DNA from: JBHIFE01 sp046760985
Lineage (GTDB): Bacteria; Chloroflexota; Dehalococcoidia; Dehalococcoidales; RBG-16-60-22
DNA: 15,650 bases
Direction of reading: 5' to 3'
Assembly: GCA_046760985.1 (NCBI GenBank)
Contig: JBHIFE010000027.1
Location: forward strand, 1-15,650
A program made the translations under genes and the position numbers. The notes below the pieces were generated by a model. That model saw only the letters and a list, made by a program, of their open reading frames with translations. It did no database searches and was not told the DNA's origin. Positions 1-7,221 of this stretch are shown piece after piece; the stretch's first letter is position 1, and every line of letters begins with the position of its first letter.

Positions 1-72
1 CTGGCTAAAGAAGACAAGGTTGAGTATCAAGGCTTTGGCGGCGTCACCTATGTAGTGCTCAAGGGCAAATAG
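1..72 (+). CDS. dsrD: DsrD-like protein, C-terminal fragment
   Basis: The window opens inside a reading frame of 23 codons that ends with TAG at 70-72. Its end has a short strand, a glycine-rich turn, a second strand and a final LKGK (TYVVLKGK). This resembles the wing and C-terminus of DsrD, the small winged-helix protein encoded after dsrAB in sulfite-reducing organisms, whose C-terminus reads much like TTMYGLKG. DsrD is described as an allosteric activator of DsrAB. The dsrN start lies only 16 bases downstream, which fits a single operon. The call rests on a very short tail plus context. Another small winged-helix protein is the alternative. Confidence 0.55.
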   Translation: MAKEDKVEYQGFGGVTYVVLKGK

Positions 73-88
73 CAAGGTTAAAGCAGTA

Positions 89-1504
89 ATGGTAAGCAGT
101 CAACCACAGAATCAGGCTACGCAGTGGCCGCCACGCATTGTTATTGCTGCACCTCAGGGTCGCTCTGGAAAGACAATTATCAGTGTCGGACTATGTGCTG
201 CTTTCAGGCAACGTGGCTTTGTAGTGCAGCCGTTCAAAAAAGGTCCTGATTATATTGACCCTTCGTGGCTCACGGCTACAGCTGGTAGAAGCTGCCGCAA
301 TTTAGATGCGGTCTTAATGTCTGAAGAAACACTGTTAACTTCTTTCCAGCGGGCGTGCCGGGGGGCAGACGTAGCTCTTATTGAGGGGGCGATGGGTCTA
401 TATGACGGCTTTGACTCAACAGGGCGGGGAAGTACTGCCCAAATATCCAGATTGCTGCGTAGCCCGGTCATTCTGATAGTCAATGCCACTCGCATGACAC
501 GTAGCATAGCGGCAATGGTAACTGGATACCAGCGTTTTGAGCCAGAGACAAATATCGCTGGAGTAATTCTAAATAATGTGGCGGGAAGCCGGCATGAGCA
601 CAAATTGGTAACCGCTGTAGAGCAATACTGTGGGATACCTGTCGTAGGAAGCATACCAAAAGACCTCAGTTTGAGCATCACTGAGCGGCACCTTGGTTTG
701 ATACCTTACTGGGAGGCGGGACAGGAGACTGTAATCAATAACATTTGCCAGCGTCTTGAAAAAAACCTCAACTTAAATGGTATTCTTGATATTGCCCGTA
801 GTGCTAAAGGTGGATGTGTAGTTGATACCGTAGCCGAAAGTAGTAAGGCAACAGTAGTCAAATTGGGTGTAATGCTGGATCGCATCTTTACCTTCTATTA
901 CCCAGAAAATCTTGAGGCTCTGACTCGAGCCGGTGCCGAACTGGTATTTATTGATTCTATGCAAGATCAACAGTTACCTGATATTGATGGTCTTTATATC
1001 GGCGGCGGCTTCCCCGAGTTGTTCTTACCAGAATTGGAAGCCAATAGCCGACTCCGCCAGCATATCGCTCAGGCAATCAAAAATTATCTGCCGGTATATG
1101 CTGAGTGTGCTGGTCTTATGTATTTATGCCAAGTTATACGTTGGCACGGCGAGCAACATGAAATGGTGGGTGTAATTCCCGCCGAAGTGGAATTACGCCA
1201 ACGACCTCAAGCTCATGGCTACGTAATGGTTGAGGTCGCTGAGGAAAACCCGCTATTCCCTGTCGGCTTGACATTTTGGGGGCATGAGTTCCACCACTCA
1301 AGGCTAACTAAATCAAATGACCTCAAATTTGCCTATCGGGTACGACGTGGGCAAGGGATAGATGGCAGGGCAGACGGTATCGTATATAAGAATGTTTTCG
1401 CTGCCTACACTCACCTTCATGCTTTGGGTGTGTCTCAGTGGGCAGAGGCTTTTGTCTCCCAGGCGCTACGGGAAAGGAAATGCCAGCCCTCATTCTTAAC
1501 TTAA
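89..1504 (+). CDS. dsrN: DsrN, siroheme amidase (cobyrinate a,c-diamide synthase family)
   Basis: A 471-residue protein of the CbiA/CobB family, which amidates tetrapyrrole carboxylates using glutamine and ATP. The N-terminal P-loop domain shows APQGRSGKT at 21-29, and KGPDYIDP at 51-58 is a family hallmark. The C-terminal class-I glutamine amidotransferase domain shows the nucleophile Cys340 in YAECAGLMYL, HEFHHS at 399-404 and THLHA at 441-445. In dsr operons this homologue, DsrN, makes the siroheme amide used by DsrAB. Its place between a DsrD-like tail and dsrC makes that role much likelier than cobalamin synthesis, and no other corrin gene is present. The start is ATG with only a weak AAGG upstream. 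The stop overlaps the strong ribosome site of the next gene. Confidence 0.88.
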   Translation: MVSSQPQNQATQWPPRIVIAAPQGRSGKTIISVGLCAAFRQRGFVVQPFKKGPDYIDPSWLTATAGRSCRNLDAVLMSEETLLTSFQRACRGADVALIEGAMGLYDGFDSTGRGSTAQISRLLRSPVILIVNATRMTRSIAAMVTGYQRFEPETNIAGVILNNVAGSRHEHKLVTAVEQYCGIPVVGSIPKDLSLSITERHLGLIPYWEAGQETVINNICQRLEKNLNLNGILDIARSAKGGCVVDTVAESSKATVVKLGVMLDRIFTFYYPENLEALTRAGAELVFIDSMQDQQLPDIDGLYIGGGFPELFLPELEANSRLRQHIAQAIKNYLPVYAECAGLMYLCQVIRWHGEQHEMVGVIPAEVELRQRPQAHGYVMVEVAEENPLFPVGLTFWGHEFHHSRLTKSNDLKFAYRVRRGQGIDGRADGIVYKNVFAAYTHLHALGVSQWAEAFVSQALRERKCQPSFLT

Positions 1505-1516
1505 AGGAGGTAAATG

Positions 1517-1717
1517 ATGGCTGAAGAAAGGGAAACTGTTAAATGTCCAGTATGCTCTATGGAAATAGAAGTGGGGTCTCAAGTAGCTAAACTCTACGGT
1601 GCGGTAAGAGCTGCCCCAAGGGCTACCAGTACCTATGAGGGTAAGGATTACTACTTCTGTAGCAAAGCCTGCAAGAAAAAATTCGACGAGTCTCCAGAAA
1701 AATTTATCAAGAAATAG
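1517..1717 (+). CDS. Small YHS-domain metal-binding protein in the dsr operon
   Basis: A protein of 66 residues. Near the N-terminus it has CPVCSM, and in the C-terminal half YYFCSKACKKKF followed by a short helix DESPEKFI. This C-x2-C plus C-x3-C arrangement is the YHS (TRASH-like) fold, which binds a metal through four cysteines. Two ATG codons are adjacent (1514 and 1517). The second was chosen because AGGAGG at 1505-1510 then has a spacing of 6. The gene follows dsrN by 12 bases and its stop codon lies inside the ribosome site of dsrC, so it is surely co-transcribed and probably strongly translated. Its role is unknown. Metal or iron delivery to siroheme or Fe-S proteins, or metal sensing, are guesses. 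Confidence 0.85.
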   Translation: MAEERETVKCPVCSMEIEVGSQVAKLYGAVRAAPRATSTYEGKDYYFCSKACKKKFDESPEKFIKK

Positions 1718-1721
1718 GAGG
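1716..1721 (+). promoter_or_regulatory. Strong Shine-Dalgarno of dsrC
   Basis: A perfect AGGAGG that includes the last two bases of the YHS gene stop codon, six bases before the dsrC ATG. This fits the high DsrC protein level expected of a stoichiometric sulfur carrier. Confidence 0.8.
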
Positions 1722-1727
1722 TAACGC

Positions 1728-2045
1728 ATGCCAAAAGCTTTACTCGGGGGAATGGAGCTCGAGATTGATGAGGATGGCTTTATTCAAGAGCCAGAAAAAT
1801 GGAATAAGGCAGTGGCTGAAGACCTGGCTAAGGAAGAAGCTTCTGGTCCCATGAATGATGACCACTGGAAGGTGGTAAATTATCTCAGGAATTATTACCT
1901 TGAATATGATATTGCTCCGCCGATCCGGATGTTGACCAAGCAAACCGGATTCGACTTGAAATATATATACCAGTTGTTCCCCAAAGGTCCAGCAGCCGGA
2001 GCCTGTAAAGTGGCTGGCTTGCCCAAACCTACTGGATGTGTCTAA
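1728..2045 (+). CDS. dsrC: DsrC, sulfur-carrier substrate of dissimilatory sulfite reductase
   Basis: A 105-residue DsrC/TusE-family protein. The C-terminal arm has both redox cysteines, Cys93 (GACKVAGLP) and the penultimate-but-one-position Cys104 (PTGCV) with ten residues between them. This separates true DsrC from TusE-like proteins that keep only the last one. Helical core motifs such as DEDGFI, HWKVVNYLR and LFPKGPAAG are present. DsrC receives the sulfur released by DsrAB as a trisulfide, which DsrMK then reduces at the membrane. It lies directly before two dsrMK pairs, which fits. The ATG follows AGGAGG at a spacing of 6. Confidence is high because length, motifs and context all agree. 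Confidence 0.95.
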   Translation: MPKALLGGMELEIDEDGFIQEPEKWNKAVAEDLAKEEASGPMNDDHWKVVNYLRNYYLEYDIAPPIRMLTKQTGFDLKYIYQLFPKGPAAGACKVAGLPKPTGCV

Positions 2046-2079
2046 TTCTACCACCAGAGTAGCCAAATAAGTGTGTTCA

Positions 2080-2096
2080 ACTCCAGAGAGCGGAGT
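2080..2096 (+). promoter_or_regulatory. Small hairpin covering the dsrM1 ribosome site
   Basis: ACTCC at 2080-2084 pairs with GGAGT at 2092-2096 across a 7-base loop. The right arm contains the GGAG that serves as Shine-Dalgarno for the GTG start of the first dsrM. Such a stem could lower dsrM translation relative to dsrC in the same transcript. A five-pair stem can occur by chance, so confidence is low. Confidence 0.25.
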
Positions 2097-2098
2097 GA

Positions 2099-3043
2099 GT
2101 GGGAGTGCTTTCACTACCCCAGATAGCAACTTATATATCTTATTTACTTATTGTGGCACTTTACACAGTAAAGGTGATGAAGGTTGCCAGAATGCCTATT
2201 CATTTAAGGTGGGAGCTTTATCCGGTTACCCACGACAGGGGGTATAAATATGGAGGTTCTTATTTTGAAGAGCTGGAGTGGTGGACTAAGCCCCTCCAGA
2301 AGAGCCGTATCAGAAGTATTATTTACCTGCTCAAGCAGTACCTCTTTTTCTGGAAATACTTCCAACGAAATAAAGGATACTGGTTTGGGCTATATCCCTG
2401 GCACACTGGGTTTTACCTAATTGTCAGTTTTCATATCTTATCTTTTTTCGGTGCGTTGGCAATAGTTGTGGCGGGTCTTTCGATAGCGGCTGATTCAGTA
2501 AGTATGCTGGGTAGGACAATCTACTACCTTACCCTAGTTGTCGCTGTTGGCAGCTTTATCCTTGGTTCTGTGGGCAGTATTGGTTTACTGGTAAAAAGGC
2601 TGGCTGATGCTGATTTAAGAGCCTATGCTTCTCCTATGAATTATTTCAACTACCTATTCTTCCTGGCAGTCTTTCTAAGCGGATTGATTGCCTGGTATTT
2701 CTTTGACCCATCCCTTTCCGGCTATAGAGAGTTCTGGAAAAGCCTAATCACTTTTAGATATATGGATGTTGAGCCAGCAACATATACTCACATTATGCTT
2801 TTTTCGCTGTTTTTAATCTATCTGCCATTCACCCGTTCTACACACTACATCACCAAGATTCTCGCCTTTTTCTGGGTGCGTTGGGATGACGCCCCCAATG
2901 TGAAAGGAAGTGAAATTGAGGAGAGAGTGAAAGAAGCCCTTAATCAACCGGTTAGTTGGTCAGCCCCTCACATTCAGACTGGAAAGAAGTGGAGTGAGGT
3001 CGCTAAAGGACTGCCGGAAGATACCGCTGGAGTAGAGAGATGA
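2099..3043 (+). CDS. dsrM: DsrM-like membrane cytochrome b, first copy (NarI-like)
   Basis: A 314-residue NarI/DsrM-type quinol-oxidising subunit. About five membrane segments lie near residues 8-28, 103-128, 138-165, 183-203 and 228-247. Four histidines have NarI spacing: His102 and His112 (ten apart) and His231 and His249 (eighteen apart), the expected ligands of two b-hemes. HLRWELYP at 35-42 in the loop after the first helix is typical of this family. It should take electrons from menaquinol and pass them to the DsrK encoded next, whose ATG overlaps its stop (ATGA at 3040-3043). The start is GTG at 2099, or possibly GTG at 2105, which sits better relative to GGAG at 2092. It is clearly longer than the second dsrM, and the two are diverged paralogues. 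Confidence 0.85.
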   Translation: MGVLSLPQIATYISYLLIVALYTVKVMKVARMPIHLRWELYPVTHDRGYKYGGSYFEELEWWTKPLQKSRIRSIIYLLKQYLFFWKYFQRNKGYWFGLYPWHTGFYLIVSFHILSFFGALAIVVAGLSIAADSVSMLGRTIYYLTLVVAVGSFILGSVGSIGLLVKRLADADLRAYASPMNYFNYLFFLAVFLSGLIAWYFFDPSLSGYREFWKSLITFRYMDVEPATYTHIMLFSLFLIYLPFTRSTHYITKILAFFWVRWDDAPNVKGSEIEERVKEALNQPVSWSAPHIQTGKKWSEVAKGLPEDTAGVER

Positions 3044-4653
3044 AAGGAAAAAGAACAAAGATAAGTGACATTAGTAAGAATCCAGATGAGCAACTTCTGG
3101 AGATTATGAGCAAGGACTTAATGCCACTTCCCTATCCTTGCGATAGGCTAGATAAGGAGCTGCCGGTCAAGCCACTTACCGAGGAACAAAAGGATAGATA
3201 TGAGTGCTCACTGGACGGAGTCTCGGCTATTGTTCTACCTAAGCCGAAAAGCAAAGAGGAAGAGGATAAGCTGGTTCAAAGCTTCCTGAGTGGGCTAAAG
3301 AAACTGCTCTCTAAAGAGGACAACTGGACTTTTCTACAGCCCCTAATCCTTTCGCTGGAATACTGTGCCAAGTGTCTGAACTGCAGTGAGGAATGTCAAA
3401 TATACCTTGCCAGTGGACAGCAGGAGATTTATTGCCCGACCTATCGGTCGGAGGTTCTGCGCCGGATTATAAAGAAATACTTGCATAAGGGAAACAAAGC
3501 TTTCTCAAAGTTCACTGAGGGTGATATTGAACTCAACTGGACAGCAATTGCTAGGCTGGCTGAATTAGCTTACCGGTGTCCTGGATGCCGGAGATGTGCT
3601 CAAGCATGCGCCAGAGGTGTGGACAATGGCTTAATAACCCGCGAATTAAGAAAATTGTTCAGTCAAGAAATGGGCATTGCTCCCAAGGAACTCCATGAGC
3701 TGGGCACTGTCCAACAACTGAAAGTCGGTGCCAGTACCGGGATAAGCCCTAAAGCTTTTAAGAATATAGTCCAGTTCATGGAGGAGGAGATTGAGGAGAA
3801 AACAGGTAAGAGGATGAAGATACCCATTGATAGGGAGGGGGCAGACATCCTGCTCATGCACAATTCTGGGGAATTCTTTTCCTGGCCGGAGAACCCGGAA
3901 GCTTTTGCTATCATCTTTGAAGCCGCCGGGCTGAGTTGGACATTATCTAGCGAGCTCGCTGGTTATGAGGCGACCAATTATGGTGTGTGGTATGACGATA
4001 TACAACTCGCCCGAATAGCCCTCAAGCAGTCTGAGATTGCCCGAAAACTCAAGGTAAAGAAGGTTGTTATCGGGGAATGCGGACATGCTACTAAGGCAAT
4101 GATAGTTATTGCCGATAGAGTGCTTACTGGTGAAGCAAATATCCCGAGAGAAAGTTGTTTGCCACTGCTGGCAGATTTGGTATGCAATGAGAAACTCAAG
4201 CTTGACCCAAAAAGGAACGACTTCCCGGTTACCCTGCATGACTCCTGCAACATAGTCAGGCTGATGGGAATTGTTGAACCTCAGAGAAGAATCCTCAGGG
4301 AAATTTGCCCCCAGTTCCGGGAAATGGAGCCGCACGGTGTGGATAACTACTGTTGTGGTGGGAGTGGTGGGTTTGCCATTATGTCATCTATGAATTTCAC
4401 CGATTGGAGAACAGCTGTAGCCGGCAGGATGAAAATGAAGCAGATTCTGGAGGCTTTTCAGGATGTGATTAGTCCTGAAATCAAGAAATACGTGTGTGCC
4501 ACCTGTTCTAATTGTAAGGGTCAGCTTAGAGATCTATTCAATTACTATGATGCGTGGGAAAAATGCGGCATCCTCTATGGCGGCATAGCTGAGTTAATAG
4601 TGAACGCCATGGTGGATATCAAAGAGCCGTTTATAAGGTGGGAGTGGCATTAA
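3040..4653 (+). CDS. dsrK: DsrK-like Fe-S protein, first copy (HdrD-related)
   Basis: A 537-residue cytoplasmic protein of the HdrD/DsrK family. Two cubane [4Fe-4S] motifs are complete: Cys109-112-115-119 and Cys180-183-186-190. The C-terminal CCG domain, which builds the special catalytic [4Fe-4S] centre, shows Cys403 (HDSCNIVR), CCGG at 438-441 and Cys489/Cys492 (CATCSNC). A further motif, VIGECGHATK at 343-352, is shared with the second copy. It should receive electrons from DsrM and reduce the DsrC trisulfide. Compared with the second copy it has about 50 extra N-terminal residues and about ten more between CCG and the last CxxC. Its ATG overlaps the dsrM1 stop, so the pair is translationally coupled. 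Confidence 0.85.
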   Translation: MKGKRTKISDISKNPDEQLLEIMSKDLMPLPYPCDRLDKELPVKPLTEEQKDRYECSLDGVSAIVLPKPKSKEEEDKLVQSFLSGLKKLLSKEDNWTFLQPLILSLEYCAKCLNCSEECQIYLASGQQEIYCPTYRSEVLRRIIKKYLHKGNKAFSKFTEGDIELNWTAIARLAELAYRCPGCRRCAQACARGVDNGLITRELRKLFSQEMGIAPKELHELGTVQQLKVGASTGISPKAFKNIVQFMEEEIEEKTGKRMKIPIDREGADILLMHNSGEFFSWPENPEAFAIIFEAAGLSWTLSSELAGYEATNYGVWYDDIQLARIALKQSEIARKLKVKKVVIGECGHATKAMIVIADRVLTGEANIPRESCLPLLADLVCNEKLKLDPKRNDFPVTLHDSCNIVRLMGIVEPQRRILREICPQFREMEPHGVDNYCCGGSGGFAIMSSMNFTDWRTAVAGRMKMKQILEAFQDVISPEIKKYVCATCSNCKGQLRDLFNYYDAWEKCGILYGGIAELIVNAMVDIKEPFIRWEWH

Positions 4654-4674
4654 CTTGTTGGGCAGAAGAGAAAG

Positions 4675-5367
4675 ATGACATTTCTATCCTATCTCGCAGT
4701 GATATTTGGCTACCTAGCACTCTTAATCTTTATATTGGGGGTAGCTTACCGAGTCTGGGGTTGGGCTCGTCTACCCACCGGTTTCACTTGGGGGTTGTTT
4801 CCCAAACCCACCAAGTGGCTGATTACTAGTCTTATTTGGAAGTCTTTTCTTTGGCCTACTCTGTTTAAAGCGGATAAGTTGTTATGGATAGGGGCAGCCT
4901 GCTTCCACGTTGGAATACTGCTGCTATTTGTTGGTCATATGGGAGTATTTGTGGACACGCTGTCATTCATGGAGAAATTAGGTATCCCGGCTGAGACGTC
5001 ATATACCATTGGTGTCGTCGCTGGGATAGTTGTCGGTTTGGCGCTCCTTTTTTATGTTTCTAGACGCATTATTGTCACTAAAGCCAAAGAGATATCTTCC
5101 TTTGCTGACCATTTTTGGCTTTGGTTTCTCATAGCTGTAGTAGGCGTGGGAATATACGCAAGGATATTTCATGAGGTAAGTTCTGAGGCGGTCCGTGAAT
5201 TTGCCACCAATCTTATAACTTTTAACATGATTCTCCCCCCGCAGAATCTTTGGTTTCTTATTCACACGTTGCTCGCTGAACTTTTTATCATCTACTCGGT
5301 GATTGGTAAACCTATCCATCTTGTAGGGCAGTTGTTTACACAATACATCCTTGTCTCTGAGGAGTGA
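4675..5367 (+). CDS. dsrM: DsrM-like membrane cytochrome b, second copy
   Basis: A 230-residue NarI/DsrM homologue, near the usual size of the heme-b subunit alone. Predicted membrane segments lie near 5-27, 70-95, 111-133, 147-165 and 192-212. The four heme ligands keep the same spacing as in the first copy: His78 and His88, then His197 and His215. The loop after the first helix reads ARLPTGFTWGLFP, corresponding to the ARMPIHLRWELYP of the first copy. The gene starts 21 bases after dsrK1 behind a purine-rich but weak ribosome site. Its stop overlaps the ribosome site of dsrK2. The low similarity between the two dsrM copies argues against a recent duplication. Confidence 0.85.
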   Translation: MTFLSYLAVIFGYLALLIFILGVAYRVWGWARLPTGFTWGLFPKPTKWLITSLIWKSFLWPTLFKADKLLWIGAACFHVGILLLFVGHMGVFVDTLSFMEKLGIPAETSYTIGVVAGIVVGLALLFYVSRRIIVTKAKEISSFADHFWLWFLIAVVGVGIYARIFHEVSSEAVREFATNLITFNMILPPQNLWFLIHTLLAELFIIYSVIGKPIHLVGQLFTQYILVSEE

Positions 5368-5369
5368 TT

Positions 5370-6734
5370 ATGGCAACAAACACAGAAAACCAAGTTAAGG
5401 CTATTGAGGGCTACGAGAAGGCTCTGGAGCGTTGGCTCGGTGAGGTAAGCAAGGAAGATGTGGCTAAGGTTTTGGAAAAGCTAAGCCAATGGAATAAGCT
5501 CCCCTACTCAAGGCTAGTAAAGCTCTACCTGGACCTATGCTCAAATTGTGGCGCTTGTGCCAATGAGTGTCATCTTTATAAGGCTTTTCCTCGAAAGGAA
5601 TTCAACCCAGCTTATAGGGCGAAATTGCTGCGCTCGGTTTACCAGAGGTATTTTACCTTATCCGGCAGAATCTTTAGGCGTCTTGCTGGGGCAGAAAAAT
5701 TAGACGAAAAAATGCTGAAAGAATGGTTTAAGCGCTTCTACGAATGTACCATGTGTCGGCGCTGCAACGTCTTCTGTCCCTTTGGGGTGGATAACATGGC
5801 GCTAGTCCGAACCGGGAGAGTTCTGATGAGTAGTGCCTTAGGCAAGACTACGGAGGACATGGCACGGGGGACTAGGTACCACCTAGAAATTGGAAATAGC
5901 GCCGGAATACAAGAGGCAGCCTTCCGCAATATAGTTGGATTCTGGGAGGAGGAGATTAAGGGAAAAAAGGGTTGGGAGGTTAAGATTCCGGTGGATAAGG
6001 TAGGTGCTGAGATGTACCTACTGCCGACAAACACTGACTATTTTCACTCACTGGAGACAATGGAAGGGATAGCGGCTACACTTTATGCCGTAAAAACTGA
6101 TTGGACGATAAGCAGCAAAATGTTCGACTCGGTTAACTATGGAACATTTTACGATGATGGTATATGGGTAAAGATTGTAAACATGCACATTAGGGAAGCA
6201 AAAAGGCTGAAGTGTAAAACATTAGTTGTAGGCGAGTGTGGACACGCGACTAAGGTACTGATGTTCCTTGCCCCGTCGCTTCTGGGAGAGTTGCCGTTTG
6301 AGGTGAAGAGTATACTGGAGATAACCGCAGACTACATAAAGCAAGGCAAGATAAAACTTAACAAGGAGGCAAACCCGGAACCAGTAACCTACCATGACCC
6401 ATGTAATCTGTCTAGAATGTGCGGACTAGTGGAGGAGCCACGCATAATTCTGAAGGCAGCTTGTAAAGATTTTAGAGAGATGGTGCCAAGCGGAGGCGAG
6501 AACTATTGCTGTGGAGGAGGGGGAGGGATAGCTTTGGAAACTGCCTCCCATGATTACCGAATGGAAGTAGCCGGTAAACTAAAGGTAGACCAGATAAAAC
6601 AGAGCGGGGCAAAGGTGGTGGCAACAACATGTGCCAATTGTAAGGTACAGTTAGCCCATTTGATAGAGTATTACAACCTTGATGTTAAGTGGGCAGGTGT
6701 CCATGACCTCGTATTAAATGCGTTAGAACTCTGA
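5370..6734 (+). CDS. dsrK: DsrK-like Fe-S protein, second copy
   Basis: A 454-residue HdrD/DsrK homologue starting at ATG 5370. That codon was preferred over GTG 5364 because GAGGAG at 5359-5364 lies five bases before it. Numbered from GTG 5364, the cubane cluster motifs are Cys59-62-65-69 and Cys128-131-134-138. The CCG domain shows Cys347 (HDPCNLSR), CCGG at 382-385 and Cys423/Cys426 (TTCANC). ECGHATK at 291-297 is shared with the first copy. Both cubane clusters and the catalytic centre therefore appear intact, so this copy should be active. It pairs with the preceding dsrM2. The two MK modules may differ in electron donor or acceptor, for example DsrC versus another disulfide, which the sequence alone cannot settle. 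Confidence 0.87.
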   Translation: MATNTENQVKAIEGYEKALERWLGEVSKEDVAKVLEKLSQWNKLPYSRLVKLYLDLCSNCGACANECHLYKAFPRKEFNPAYRAKLLRSVYQRYFTLSGRIFRRLAGAEKLDEKMLKEWFKRFYECTMCRRCNVFCPFGVDNMALVRTGRVLMSSALGKTTEDMARGTRYHLEIGNSAGIQEAAFRNIVGFWEEEIKGKKGWEVKIPVDKVGAEMYLLPTNTDYFHSLETMEGIAATLYAVKTDWTISSKMFDSVNYGTFYDDGIWVKIVNMHIREAKRLKCKTLVVGECGHATKVLMFLAPSLLGELPFEVKSILEITADYIKQGKIKLNKEANPEPVTYHDPCNLSRMCGLVEEPRIILKAACKDFREMVPSGGENYCCGGGGGIALETASHDYRMEVAGKLKVDQIKQSGAKVVATTCANCKVQLAHLIEYYNLDVKWAGVHDLVLNALEL

Positions 6735-6771
6735 ATTAGAGAAGTCGCGCGTGTTAATTTGATTTCGGCAT

Positions 6772-6778
6772 AAAGGAG
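6772..6778 (+). promoter_or_regulatory. Shine-Dalgarno deciding the GTG start of the DsrE-like gene
   Basis: AAAGGAG ends five bases before GTG 6784. No ATG lies nearby in frame, so this site fixes the start codon as GTG. Confidence 0.7.
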
Positions 6779-6783
6779 CGACA

Positions 6784-7128
6784 GTGGGTGAACTAAAGGG
6801 CAAAGTCCTCTTATTAAGTTCTGAAGGTTGCGGTACCGGAGATGCCGACCTTGGCTTTGAAATCCTAACCACATTGCTGGAGACTCTTCCCGAACGTGAG
6901 GACAGACCAACAGCTATTATCTGCTGGAATACTGCGGTCAGGCTATTGACTGACGATTCTCCCTTGTTAGCTCGTTTGAAGCGCCTTGAGGAAAAAGGCG
7001 TAAGCATTCTAGCTGGACAATTGTGTGTAAGGGAGTTAGAGCTTACCGGTAAGATAGCTGTGGGCAAGTCGGCGACTCTGGGAGAAATCTTGGACCTTAT
7101 CCTTCATAATGACGTCATTAGCCTGTGA
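6784..7128 (+). CDS. DsrE/YedF-like small sulfur-relay protein
   Basis: A 114-residue protein that resembles the C-terminal DsrE-like domain of YedF-type proteins. GCGTGDADLGFEIL at 15-28 corresponds to the G-x-G-D-xx-LG start of that domain. A hydrophobic strand follows (TAIICWNTAVRLL), then a predicted helix and GVSILAGQLCVREL at 72-85. The family usually has CGxC in this last region; here only Cys81 remains, so one candidate persulfide-carrying cysteine is kept. The gene lies 49 bases after dsrK2 with its own good ribosome site and ends 8 bases before a tRNA gene on the other strand. It is a single DsrE-like protein, not a DsrEFH set. A role in sulfur transfer is inferred. Confidence 0.65.
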   Translation: MGELKGKVLLLSSEGCGTGDADLGFEILTTLLETLPEREDRPTAIICWNTAVRLLTDDSPLLARLKRLEEKGVSILAGQLCVRELELTGKIAVGKSATLGEILDLILHNDVISL

Positions 7129-7136
7129 GCCAAAAA

Positions 7137-7210
7137 TGGCTGGGGAAGAAGGATTCGAACCTTCCCTTACGGATCCAGAGTCCGCTGTCCTACCACTAGA
7201 CGATTCCCCA
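7137..7210 (-). tRNA. tRNA-Gln (anticodon CTG)
   Basis: Read on the minus strand this is a complete cloverleaf of 74 bases. The 7-bp acceptor stem is TGGGGAA/TTCCCCA, the discriminator is G and CCA is encoded. The D-arm is GTC/GAC around TAGTGGTAG. The anticodon stem is GCGGA/TCCGT with loop CTCTGGA, and the T-arm is GAAGG-TTCGAAT-CCTTC. The anticodon CTG at 7176-7178 reads CAG glutamine codons. Five T residues follow the CCA directly and may help end transcription. The gene is convergent with the DsrE-like gene and marks the right border of the dsr region. Confidence 0.95.
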
Positions 7211-7221
7211 GCTTACTTAGG

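Noticed and set aside
250..681. Minus-strand reading frame of 143 codons
   Set aside because: Antisense to the well-supported dsrN gene and without recognisable motifs.
89..1504. Reading dsrN as a cobalamin biosynthesis gene (cbiA)
   Set aside because: Same enzyme family, but no corrin genes nearby and it is embedded between a DsrD-like tail and dsrC; siroheme amidation fits better.
3943..4335. Minus-strand frame of 130 codons
   Set aside because: Lies inside dsrK1 antisense; low-complexity composition typical of a shadow frame.
6784..7128. Evidence for an oxidative (DsrEFH) sulfur pathway
   Set aside because: Only one DsrE-like gene is present, closer to the YedF type, and a DsrD-like tail points to reduction.
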